Notes under the pieces: generated by a model
The model's database searches: none
What the model was told of the DNA's origin: nothing
What the model saw: only the letters and a program-made list of their open reading frames with translations
Made by a program: the position numbers and the translations under genes
NCBI GenBank assembly: GCA_017419325.1
Contig: JAFOLN010000261.1
Coordinates: 1-7,871 of the forward strand
Length of the DNA stretch: 7,871 bases
Reading direction: 5' to 3'
DNA from: Clostridia bacterium
GTDB taxonomy: Bacteria; Bacillota; Clostridia; Oscillospirales; RGIG577
Part shown: positions 1-7,226 of the stretch, piece by piece
Numbering within the stretch: the stretch's first letter is position 1
Layout: every line of letters begins with the position of its first letter

Positions 1-1100
1 AGGGTATCGGTCTTGAAGCGGACGCGGGACTCCTTGTAAGCGACATGACGCTTAGTGCAAGCGGCGGGCGCTTCGGCATCCGCGGCTCGGAAGGCTCGGG
101 AAAGCTCGTACTCACCGGAAACGCCTCCGTGACGGCCGTCTGCACCGGTTCAAGCCCTGTGGCGGCCATCCGCGTTCCCGGTGGACTGGCGCGGTGCACG
201 GTGAGTGCGCCGGAGGGCGGAAGCATACAGGCGGGCACTGTCGTGGACAGCGGCGGAAATCCCGCGAAGGAGGCCAATCTTGTCTTTTTAAAGGAATACG
301 ACCTTATAATAAACGGAATCCCCGTGACGTCGCAGAACATGAATGACCTTGGCGCGTCCTTTTCCTTCGACGGCGACCATACGCTGACGGTCAGGGGCGA
401 CTGCAGAAGCGAATATAACATCATCGAAAACAACATGGACGGCCTCGTGATCTATGTGGAAAAGGACGCGGTATTAAGCACCGAGCCGGAATACGAATGG
501 GATATGCCCATCGGCTCTCCCGTCTTCACCGGGGCGGATATGACCGTTACCGGACCGGGGAAGCTTACGCTTCGGGGCGGCATAAACCCGGGCCTGAGCG
601 CCGCTTACGGCGCGGCCCTCACCATAAAAGACGCGAACATTACTTCAAACAGAGTAATAGGTACGGGCGGCGGCACGTCTCTTGCTCTGGACAACGCCGT
701 TTTGGCCTGCGATGCGCTTATCGGCTTTGACGGCGGGATCATACTTACGGGCTGTGAGATCGTGTCTCCCGCAGGCGGGGCGGTCAAGGACGGAGCCGTC
801 GTCAAGGCGGACGGTACGGCCGCCGCGGAGGTAGTCGTCGCGCCTGCCGAAATCTCCGTCAGCGGCTCGAAAATGAAGTATTCCGTTTACATCCCCGGAA
901 GCGGCGGGACTGCCCGCCTTGTCGCCGCGTGGTACGACGGAAGCGGAAAAATGCTCGGCTATGCTCTGAAGAACGTAAGCCGCGGCGGGGTGAAAACGGG
1001 CACAATCACCGTTAAAAAGAATCAGAAAAAATACAGGCTTTTCGCTCTGGACGGCGAAAACTTCGAGCCCCTCATCGGGGCGCTGACCATAGACAAATGA
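1..1100 (+). CDS. Exported modular surface protein, C-terminal part (5' end outside window)
   Basis: The frame is open from base 3 and the gene begins upstream; the first in-frame ATG (45) has no ribosome site and falls inside a module, so it is not the start. 365 residues are visible. Residues 1 to about 98 are the end of one beta-solenoid-like module. Residues 99-281 are a complete module: it opens with YDLIINGIPVTS, then GASFSFDGDHTLTV, runs of short strands such as KLTLRGG and LTIKDANI, and closes with GGIILTGCEIVSPAGG. Residues 282-365 form a C-terminal domain with WYDGSGKMLG at 310-319, which resembles the end of the next protein. No LPXTG sorting motif or SLH domain is visible, and the BIG2 stalk of the neighbour is missing. 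The next gene starts 44 bp on with no terminator between, so an operon is likely. A role at the cell surface (adhesion or glycan binding) is inferred from the neighbour's signal peptide and domain type; the ligand is unknown. Confidence 0.8.
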   Translation, partial: GIGLEADAGLLVSDMTLSASGGRFGIRGSEGSGKLVLTGNASVTAVCTGSSPVAAIRVPGGLARCTVSAPEGGSIQAGTVVDSGGNPAKEANLVFLKEYDLIINGIPVTSQNMNDLGASFSFDGDHTLTVRGDCRSEYNIIENNMDGLVIYVEKDAVLSTEPEYEWDMPIGSPVFTGADMTVTGPGKLTLRGGINPGLSAAYGAALTIKDANITSNRVIGTGGGTSLALDNAVLACDALIGFDGGIILTGCEIVSPAGGAVKDGAVVKADGTAAAEVVVAPAEISVSGSKMKYSVYIPGSGGTARLVAAWYDGSGKMLGYALKNVSRGGVKTGTITVKKNQKKYRLFALDGENFEPLIGALTIDK

Positions 1101-1144
1101 CCCCATCGGGCACCCGTCATATATATGAAAGGTAGGGACTGAAC

Positions 1145-4100
1145 ATGAGAAACATTAAACGCTTATCCTGTCTTTTTCTGGCATTGGCACTGCTGGCGGT
1201 CATGCTGCCTCTGTATACGCCGGCCGCCCCGGAGAAATACGGGCTCAAGATTGCCGGGGTGGAAATAACAAGCGACAACTGGAAAAGTCTCCCCTACGGC
1301 AGCACGTTCCAGTATATGCCCACGACCCATACTCTGGTAATAAAGGGCGACCTTACTCTGACGGACAGCTCCATAGGCACTCTTATTGAGAGCGACATAG
1401 ACGGTCTTATAATCAATCTGTGGGGAAACTACACACTGACGATGAACAAAAATAACGGCACGTTTTTGAAGCTTAACGGTGACACCACCATCACCACCAC
1501 GGCAAACAGGGACGTGGGCTCGCTGACACTCAAAAACAGCAGCCCCGGCGGAACGGGCATCCTTGTCAACGACTGCTCCCTTACGCTTGATCACGTGTTC
1601 GGTCTGGACATAGGCGACGTGGACTACGGCATACTGGGTCAGGGGGACAATGCGTCGCTTGACGTCATCGGCACCGCCATGAATATCAATTCCGGCTATG
1701 CGGCCGTAAGCGGCTTTACAAAGGGATTCGGGATTCAAAGCGGCGAGATCGTGACGCCGAAGAACGGAAAGATATCAAACGGGGCTCTCTGTGACAGTAA
1801 AGGAAACCTGTCCGTGACCGCAGAAATCAGCAACACGGCGTTCGCGGACGCTCTTACGGATACGGACGAGCATAATCTCCTCGGGCAGGATCTGAACTTA
1901 AGCACTCTGGGAGAATGGGATCCCGAAACCGAGACGTATAAGGACTACGACATCGATCTTCTGGAGCTTTACAACGCCACCCCACGAGAAGACTGCCGTA
2001 CGTTTTCCGATTTCAACATAGTTCAGGGCTCCGTGCCTCCCGGAATGGCTCTTGTCCTTGGACCCTCCGACTCTCATCCCGACAACACGGCCATCCGGCT
2101 GCGGGGGCGTCCCACAAAGCCCGGTCTCTTTGTTGCCGGACTTCTGATAGCGGCCAGAACATCCTGGAGTAGTCCTGCCATAAGGCTTGTAGGAAACGTG
2201 CGCATGGCCGTAAACTATGAAGCGCCGAAAATCGATTACTACGACCTGTGGATAGACGGGTTCCGGGCGGACAGCGAACATATGACGGATATCCTGGGGG
2301 ACGGCTCCTTCTCCTATGATCCCGGGACCAAGACCCTGACCGTCCGCAAGAACTATACATCGGACTGGTCCTCCGTCCTCATCAGAAGCGGCGTCGAGGG
2401 GCTTACGGTAAAGACCGCAGAGGACGTCATCCTGTCCTCCGGAGGTACTGTATTCCAGCTTGAGAAGAACACCCGGTTCTCAGGCAACGGCCGGCTTACG
2501 GTCAGCTCCGAAGGAAGCTATGGCATTCAGGTAAAAAACGGCGCGTCCCTTACCGTTTTGGACGCCGATCTTTACGTTTCTTCCGCCGGAACCGCCGTGG
2601 CAGGCTCGGACGGCGGGGAGAAGCTTTTTGTGACCGACTCCCGCCTCTATGCCAAGGGAAAAACGAAGGCCGTGTCGGGATTTTCGGGCGGCATCACCCT
2701 TACCGAGCCCGGAGTTGCCATAAGCTCGCCCCCGGGAGGCAAGATTCTGGGCGGCAGTATCGTAAAGGGCGACGATTCCGCCGCGCCGGAGGTGCTTATC
2801 ACATCCGTAAAGACTTACGGCCTCAAGATAGCGGGTGTAACCGTTACGGAGGCGAACCGCAAGGACGTTCTTGGGGACGGCGCGTTCTCCTTTGACGGGG
2901 ACAGGACGCTGACGTTGAAAAAGGACTATGCGACGCCGTCCTCTTTTGACTACGTATATACGGACATCATAAGCAATGAAAGCGTGGATGACCTGGTTAT
3001 CGCCGTTGAAAATGACGTGACTCTTTCCATCTATTCCGAATGGTTCGGGGTTCCTATCAGAACTTTTACGAATACGACGATCAGGGGTCCGGGAAGGCTT
3101 ACGCTGGTCAGCGGCACGTCGTCCTTTAACCCCGCACTGGAAGCCTTGGGAGATCTGACGCTTGAGGATGTTTGTCTGACCGTGTCGGGCGCCTACTGGG
3201 GCATACAGGGCAGTCTTATGTATCCCAACAAGCTGATTTTGAAAAATTCCAGCGTAAAGGCCACTGTCACCGGCAGCAACTCTGCCGTCTGCAATTTCCC
3301 CGAAGGCATCGAGCTTACGGGCTGCGTAATCACGAGTCCCGCAAGCGGCAAGGTCTCGGACGGCAAGATCGTGAACCACGACGGTTCCTACGCCGGGGAC
3401 GTGACCATAAGCCCGCTTGTACAGGTGACAGGACTTACGCTTAATAAGGCGACCATGAATCTGACCGTCGGCGGAAGCGAGACGCTGACGGCCACGGTGA
3501 CCCCGCAGAACGCCTCCCTTAAAACCGTGTTCTGGAAGAGCTCAAACCCCGCCGTAGCGGAGGTGGATCAGAGCGGCAAGGTTACGGGAAAATCCAAAGG
3601 CGAGGCGGTCATCACCGCCATAAGCAACGGCGGCCCGTGGTCCAAGTCATGCACCGTCACCGTGTCGGCTCCTGTATCCGTCACCGCCGTGACGCTCAGT
3701 AAAACGAAGCTGTCCATTCCCGAGGGCAATTCCGAATACCTTACCTGCACCGTAAGCCCCTCGAGCGCCACGGACAAGACCGTTTCGTGGCAGAGCTCCA
3801 ATCCCGCCGTGGCAACGGTTTCCGCCGACGGTAAGGTGACCGCCGTTTCAAAGGGCAGCGCCACGATTACCGTAAAGGCAAAGGACGGCAGCAACAAGAC
3901 CGCCGAATGCAAGGTCACCGTCACCGCCGCCGTGCACGTAACCGGCGTGAAGCTTGATAAGACGACGATGACCCTTCCCTTTAACGGAAGCGGTACTCTG
4001 ACCGCCACGGTAAGCCCGTCGAACGCATCGAACAAGCTTGTAACGTGGAAAAGCTCAAATCCCGCCGTGGTCGCGGTAAACGGCGCGGGCGAGGTTACGG

Positions 4101-4942
4101 CCGTGTCCGACGGCAAGGCGACGATAACCGTCACCACCGCGGACGGGGGAAAGAGCGCGTCCTGCACCGTTACGGTGAAGCCGCAGGTCCACGTAAAAAG
4201 CGTAAAGCTCGACAAGACGGAGCTTACGCTTGTTCTCGGTCAGTATCCCATGAATCAGGCCGTGCTGAGTGCCACCGTAAGCCCGTCGAACGCCACGTTC
4301 ACGGGCGTGACGTGGAAGAGCTCCGACAATTCCGTCGCGACCGTATATAAAGGGACCGTAACGGCGCAGGCGCTGGGCACTGCCAATATCACCGTAACTA
4401 CCGACGACGGCGAAAAAACGGCTGTCTGCAAGGTAACCGTAATAAAGCCCGTATACGTAACCGGAATCACTCTTGATCCGGACGAGCTGAGCCTCGGCGT
4501 TGGGGAGAAGCAGACGATTACGCCCGTAATCAAGCCGACCGGCGCCACCAACAAGCTTGTGACCTGGGAGAGCAATAAACCTTCGGTCGCATCGGTGGAC
4601 AGCTACGGCGCTGTCACCGGCAAGTCCGAAGGCACCGCCGTCATAACCGCAAAGACGGTGGACGGGGCAAAGACCGCCGTCTGCGCCGTGACCGTGGGTA
4701 AGGTATACGCGTATTACCCGGCGGAGAGATCCATTCAGACATACAGCAGAGTCACTCCTGCCTGTCCGCTTATCGTGGCCTCCTACGACGCAAGCGGACG
4801 GTACCTGCGTTCGAAATTTTTCACCGGCCCCGAATTGAAGAAAGGAGTAATATTGAGCGACGCGAAATACGCAACGATCATGTGGCTCGATCTTGCCACC
4901 GGAAGACCGAAAACGGCCGCAAAGAAGATTACGCTGGAGTGA
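1145..4942 (+). CDS. Large secreted surface protein: three solenoid modules, five BIG2 Ig-like domains
   Basis: 1265 residues. The start ATG follows an AGGG ribosome site at 1134-1137 and opens a type I signal peptide: basic RNIKR, a hydrophobic run to about residue 24, and a probable cut near TPA/AP (26-29). Repeated solenoid-like modules lie at about 32-229 (opens YGLKIAGVEITS), 366-556 (YDLWIDGF) and 558-760 (YGLKIAGVTVTE). Each ends in a variant of 'GG-I-L---I-SP-GGK---G-IV'. Residues 230-362 are an insert; its second half (VPPGM at 297-301, GRPTKPG at 321-327) resembles a He_PIG-type Ig fold. Five BIG2 domains start at about 761, 844, 930, 1015 and 1103, each with a W-SSN-or-similar core and a closing C-VTV. 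Residues 1187-1265 are the C-terminal domain shared with the upstream protein. No LPXTG or SLH anchor is seen. BIG2 domains commonly act as stalks of adhesins and envelope proteins; presentation of the N-terminal modules on a stalk is inferred, and the ligand is unknown. Confidence 0.9.
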   Translation: MRNIKRLSCLFLALALLAVMLPLYTPAAPEKYGLKIAGVEITSDNWKSLPYGSTFQYMPTTHTLVIKGDLTLTDSSIGTLIESDIDGLIINLWGNYTLTMNKNNGTFLKLNGDTTITTTANRDVGSLTLKNSSPGGTGILVNDCSLTLDHVFGLDIGDVDYGILGQGDNASLDVIGTAMNINSGYAAVSGFTKGFGIQSGEIVTPKNGKISNGALCDSKGNLSVTAEISNTAFADALTDTDEHNLLGQDLNLSTLGEWDPETETYKDYDIDLLELYNATPREDCRTFSDFNIVQGSVPPGMALVLGPSDSHPDNTAIRLRGRPTKPGLFVAGLLIAARTSWSSPAIRLVGNVRMAVNYEAPKIDYYDLWIDGFRADSEHMTDILGDGSFSYDPGTKTLTVRKNYTSDWSSVLIRSGVEGLTVKTAEDVILSSGGTVFQLEKNTRFSGNGRLTVSSEGSYGIQVKNGASLTVLDADLYVSSAGTAVAGSDGGEKLFVTDSRLYAKGKTKAVSGFSGGITLTEPGVAISSPPGGKILGGSIVKGDDSAAPEVLITSVKTYGLKIAGVTVTEANRKDVLGDGAFSFDGDRTLTLKKDYATPSSFDYVYTDIISNESVDDLVIAVENDVTLSIYSEWFGVPIRTFTNTTIRGPGRLTLVSGTSSFNPALEALGDLTLEDVCLTVSGAYWGIQGSLMYPNKLILKNSSVKATVTGSNSAVCNFPEGIELTGCVITSPASGKVSDGKIVNHDGSYAGDVTISPLVQVTGLTLNKATMNLTVGGSETLTATVTPQNASLKTVFWKSSNPAVAEVDQSGKVTGKSKGEAVITAISNGGPWSKSCTVTVSAPVSVTAVTLSKTKLSIPEGNSEYLTCTVSPSSATDKTVSWQSSNPAVATVSADGKVTAVSKGSATITVKAKDGSNKTAECKVTVTAAVHVTGVKLDKTTMTLPFNGSGTLTATVSPSNASNKLVTWKSSNPAVVAVNGAGEVTAVSDGKATITVTTADGGKSASCTVTVKPQVHVKSVKLDKTELTLVLGQYPMNQAVLSATVSPSNATFTGVTWKSSDNSVATVYKGTVTAQALGTANITVTTDDGEKTAVCKVTVIKPVYVTGITLDPDELSLGVGEKQTITPVIKPTGATNKLVTWESNKPSVASVDSYGAVTGKSEGTAVITAKTVDGAKTAVCAVTVGKVYAYYPAERSIQTYSRVTPACPLIVASYDASGRYLRSKFFTGPELKKGVILSDAKYATIMWLDLATGRPKTAAKKITLE

Positions 4943-4977
4943 CCGCTCCCGCAGCGCTTCGCTTACAAATAATTAAA

Positions 4978-5012
4978 AAGGCCTGTCCCGACTTTTTGTC
5001 GGGACAGGCCTT
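4978..5012 (-). terminator. Strong rho-independent terminator between convergent genes
   Basis: A perfect 15-bp stem (4978-4992 with 4998-5012) closes a 5-nt loop. Read on the minus strand, the stem runs straight into TTTTTAATTATTT, the classic U-tract, so it ends the abfD transcript 32 bp after its stop codon. On the plus strand the next T-run (TTTTT) comes only after ACGCTG, so termination of the surface-protein transcript is probably weaker but likely, since no other terminator is seen there. Confidence 0.93.
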
Positions 5013-5043
5013 ACGCTGTTTTTACGTATATTCGTTTAACGCC

Positions 5044-6492
5044 TTACTTTTCTATGCCGGCTATTTTCTTAGCAAGCTCCTTCTTTGCCTCGATATTGCC
5101 CTGACGCGCTATCATTACGCGCTGCGCCTGGGGGCTGCCCGCGCCGTGCATGGACTCGGTGCGGTAGCCTACCGCGGCCGCGCCAAGCGTCATGTTCTCG
5201 ATAAGGCGCATTACGCGCATTCTGTCCTCGGTGGAGCAGATGTCGCTGCCGCGGTAGTATTTTTCTATATACTTGCGGGTCACGGGGTTCTTATAGTCGC
5301 GTTCGCTTGGCAGCGTTACCATCATGCCGCCCGCGATATCCTCCGCGAGGCGGGTTATCTCATAGGGGAAGCGGGTCACGTTCTGCTTGCAGACGTTCGC
5401 CAGAAGCAAATCTATAAGATAATTTCCCGACGCCGTCTTTTTTCCCTCGCAGGAGCAGGCGATGCCCGACGAATAGAGCGTTTCGTTAAGGTGAACCATC
5501 TCTATGAGCTTGTCCTTTATATGGGAAGCCTTTGCCGCGCCGTTGTAGTCGGCCGCAAGCGCCGCCGCGCCGATGAGCACGTCGCCCACGCCCACCTTGC
5601 AGCCGCCGTAGCTCTGGCGGTGGTAGCCCGCGAAGCGCTCAACCATCATGCCGGAGAATTCATACTCGCCGTCCATGAATATGCGCTCGTTCGGTACGAA
5701 AACGTCGTCGAATATTGTCATGGCCTCATGGCCGCCGAAGTTTTTGTTGCCCAGGTCTATGTCGGCGCCCTCCTCAAGCTTTCTTGTGTCGCAGGACTGA
5801 CGGCCGTATATGAGGGTTATGCCCTTCGTGTCGGTGGGTACGGCGAAGGCCACGGCGTAGTCGCGGTCGGCCTCCTTCATGGACATGGTGGGCATTACTA
5901 TGACCTCGTGGGAGTTTATGATGCCCGTCTGATGGAACTTCGCGCCTCTGACCACGATGCCGTCGGGACGTCTTTCGACAACATGGAGAAAAAGGTCGGG
6001 GTCGGACTGCTTCGAGGGGGGAAGCGAACGGTCGCCCTTCGGGTCGGTCATGGCGCCGTCAACAACGAGATCCTCCCGCTGGATGCGCGTCCAGAACTTT
6101 TTGAAGCGCTCAAAGTAGTTCGTGCCCTTCGCGCGGTCTATCTCGAAGGTGGTGGAATATATGGCGTTGGCCGCGTCGAGACCTACGCAGCGCTGGAAGC
6201 AGGACGCCGTCCTCTGTCCCATGAGGCGCTGCATCTTGACCTTTTTTATAAGGTCGTCCGCGCTCTGATGGATGTGGGTGAAGCGGTTGATCTTCTCGCC
6301 GGTGAGGTTCGAGGTGGCGGTCATAAGCTCGCTGTACTCGGGGTCGGCGGCAAGCTCGTAGCTCATTGCGATGGAGTTGAGCGACGGGCGTATAACGGGG
6401 TTGTCCACGGGCGAGGCGACCTTCTCGCCGAACATATACACATTTAAGTTAAGCTTTCTTAAGCTCTCAATGTATTCGCTGCGGGTCATCAT
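5044..6492 (-). CDS. abfD: 4-hydroxybutyryl-CoA dehydratase / vinylacetyl-CoA delta-isomerase
   Basis: This cytosolic, oxygen-sensitive flavin and [4Fe-4S] enzyme converts 4-hydroxybutyryl-CoA to crotonyl-CoA and isomerises vinylacetyl-CoA, feeding butyrate formation from succinate or 4-aminobutyrate. The product (482 residues) follows the Clostridium aminobutyricum enzyme as I recall it almost end to end. Cluster ligands are C98 and C102 (TASCFQRC), H291 and C298 (YHRQSYGGCKVG), equal to C99, C103, H292 and C299 there. Catalytic residues E256, Y295, K299 and E446 (YRTESMHGAGSPQ) are also kept. The fold is that of the acyl-CoA dehydrogenase/HpaB-like flavoprotein group. It is about 8 residues shorter than the 490-residue reference, in the loop before ICSTEDRM. 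Start choice: the site AGGGAG (6502-6507) abuts an upstream ATG at 6501 but lies 9 nt from the ATG at 6492, which also matches the family's N-terminus; starting at 6501 would add MIC. No pathway partners adjoin it. The divergent TetR-type gene is its probable regulator. Confidence 0.96.
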   Translation of the reverse strand: MMTRSEYIESLRKLNLNVYMFGEKVASPVDNPVIRPSLNSIAMSYELAADPEYSELMTATSNLTGEKINRFTHIHQSADDLIKKVKMQRLMGQRTASCFQRCVGLDAANAIYSTTFEIDRAKGTNYFERFKKFWTRIQREDLVVDGAMTDPKGDRSLPPSKQSDPDLFLHVVERRPDGIVVRGAKFHQTGIINSHEVIVMPTMSMKEADRDYAVAFAVPTDTKGITLIYGRQSCDTRKLEEGADIDLGNKNFGGHEAMTIFDDVFVPNERIFMDGEYEFSGMMVERFAGYHRQSYGGCKVGVGDVLIGAAALAADYNGAAKASHIKDKLIEMVHLNETLYSSGIACSCEGKKTASGNYLIDLLLANVCKQNVTRFPYEITRLAEDIAGGMMVTLPSERDYKNPVTRKYIEKYYRGSDICSTEDRMRVMRLIENMTLGAAAVGYRTESMHGAGSPQAQRVMIARQGNIEAKKELAKKIAGIEK

Positions 6493-6501
6493 ACAAATCA
6501 T

Positions 6502-6507
6502 CTCCCT
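6502..6507 (-). promoter_or_regulatory. Ribosome binding site that decides the abfD start
   Basis: Minus-strand AGGGAG. It touches the in-frame ATG at 6501 with no spacer, so that ATG is unlikely to be used. The next ATG (6492) is 9 nt away and is immediately followed by a third (6489, 12 nt). Confidence 0.75.
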
Positions 6508-6528
6508 AAGACTTTATTTGTTATTTTT

Positions 6529-6557
6529 ATTTTAAGTCCCGCGGAGCCGAGCGTCAA
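6529..6557 (-). promoter_or_regulatory. Sigma-70-type promoter of abfD
   Basis: On the minus strand, TTGACG (6557-6552) and TAAAAT (6534-6529) are separated by exactly 17 bp. Five of six bases match consensus in each box. Transcription would start near 6522 and give a leader of about 30 nt before the ATG at 6492. The leader DNA is strongly AT-rich. Confidence 0.75.
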
Positions 6558-6566
6558 CATAAAAGA

Positions 6567-6597
6567 CGGGAAATACGTAAAAAGGGCGGGAAATACG
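6567..6597. promoter_or_regulatory. Paired 11-bp direct repeats, candidate regulator binding site
   Basis: CGGGAAATACG occurs exactly at 6567-6577 and 6587-6597, a 20-bp period or about two helix turns, so both copies face the same side of the DNA. They lie between the two divergent promoters, 10 bp upstream of the abfD -35 box and 23 bp upstream of the regulator's -35 box. They overlap neither, a placement more like an activator site than a classic TetR operator. The second copy also sits in a small inverted repeat (GGCG at 6585-6588, CGCC at 6596-6599). That the adjacent TetR-type protein binds here is inference. Confidence 0.5.
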
Positions 6598-6620
6598 CCG
6601 CCCGCGCCATCAATATGGAC

Positions 6621-6647
6621 TTGAAAAAATCACATACCTATTATAAA
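6621..6647 (+). promoter_or_regulatory. Probable promoter of the TetR-type regulator gene
   Basis: TTGAAA (6621-6626) and TATAAA (6642-6647) are spaced by 15 bp, slightly short of ideal. Initiation near 6654 would place the upstream in-frame ATGs at 6615 and 6648 outside the transcript, which agrees with translation from GTG 6681. A short inverted repeat, TATAA (6642-6646) and TTATA (6654-6658), overlaps the -10 and start region and could be an autoregulatory site, but it is AT-rich and may be chance. Confidence 0.5.
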
Positions 6648-6665
6648 ATGAAATTATATTTACAC

Positions 6666-6675
6666 GGGGAGGTGA
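6666..6675 (+). promoter_or_regulatory. Strong ribosome binding site that decides the regulator start
   Basis: GGGGAGGTGA is a near-perfect Shine-Dalgarno sequence. Its GGAGG core ends 8 nt before GTG 6681. No comparable site precedes the in-frame ATGs at 6615 or 6648. Confidence 0.85.
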
Positions 6676-6680
6676 AGGCT

Positions 6681-7226
6681 GTGGCGGATTCTCAGATTAC
6701 AAAGCGGGTGCTTGCGGAGGCTATAAAGGAGCTTATGGCGCATAAGCCGCTTTCAAAGATATCGGTGGGCGATATCGCGCAGCAGTGCGGCGTGAACCGC
6801 CAGACCTTCTATTATCACTTCCGCGACAAGTACGATCTCGTGAACTGGATATATTATACCGAGACCATAGAGTATATAGGCATACTCACGGACAAGGACT
6901 CCTGGGCCGACGGGCTTATAAAGCTGTGCAATTATATGAAGGACAACAAGCGTTTCTATATAAATGCGCTGAACACCCCGGGGCAGAACTCGTTCCCGGA
7001 GTATCTCACCCAGTATATCCATGAGCTGGTGGCGGTGCTTTTTTCGGGCCCTCTGGAGCGCGGCTCCATAACGAAGGTGCAGCATGAGGTAATAAGCGAT
7101 TATTATACGTTCGCCATAGTCGGCGTTATCTCGAAGTGGGCCAAGAACGGGATGAAGGAGCCGCCGGAGGAATTTGTGGGCACGATACGCGACCTTACGT
7201 TCCCGGCGTTCATAGAAAGGGAATAG
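6681..7226 (+). CDS. TetR/AcrR-family transcriptional regulator, DhaS-like
   Basis: 181 residues from GTG. The start is set by the strong ribosome site at 6666-6675; the ATG at 6615 would add 22 residues that overlap the promoter. Residues 1-56 are the TetR DNA-binding domain: ADSQITKRVLAEAIKELM is helix 1, and residues 28-48 carry the helix-turn-helix ending GVNRQTFYYHF, followed by DKYDLVNW (49-56). The rest is the all-helical dimer and ligand domain of the type found in proteins annotated as dihydroxyacetone kinase regulator DhaS (TetR_C_8-like), including SDYYTFAIVGVISKWAKNGM near the end. The name reflects sequence type only, as no dihydroxyacetone kinase gene is in the window. It is divergent from abfD across a 188-bp control region, the usual layout for a local regulator, so control of abfD and of itself is likely but inferred. 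The effector is unknown. The gene uses many ATA isoleucine codons, as do its neighbours. Confidence 0.92.
   Translation: MADSQITKRVLAEAIKELMAHKPLSKISVGDIAQQCGVNRQTFYYHFRDKYDLVNWIYYTETIEYIGILTDKDSWADGLIKLCNYMKDNKRFYINALNTPGQNSFPEYLTQYIHELVAVLFSGPLERGSITKVQHEVISDYYTFAIVGVISKWAKNGMKEPPEEFVGTIRDLTFPAFIERE

Noticed and set aside
645..1106. Minus-strand open frame of 153 codons over the first surface protein
   Set aside because: Shadow of the plus-strand gene; no family resemblance and no start signal.
1101..1144. Possible terminator or promoter between the two surface-protein genes
   Set aside because: Only a short CGGG/CCCG pair without a T-run, and an AT palindrome TCATATATATGA (1117-1128); neither is convincing, so co-transcription is preferred.
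1145..1225. Lipoprotein signal in the large surface protein
   Set aside because: The cysteine at residue 9 sits at the beginning of the hydrophobic segment and is not preceded by a lipobox, so a type I signal peptide fits better.
2480..3379. Minus-strand open frame of 299 codons within the surface-protein gene
   Set aside because: No recognisable domain or ribosome site; the opposite frame is a continuous repeat protein whose codon bias explains the lack of stops.
4882..6447. Plus-strand open frame of 521 codons opposite abfD
   Set aside because: It lies antisense to a gene with all active-site residues conserved, starts inside the surface-protein gene, spans the terminator hairpin, has no ribosome site and gives a composition (runs of H, A, V, R) typical of a shadow frame.
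6510..6538. GACTT / AAGTC inverted repeat flanking the abfD -10 box
   Set aside because: Arms of five bases with 19 AT-rich bases between are easily expected by chance; kept only as a weak alternative operator.
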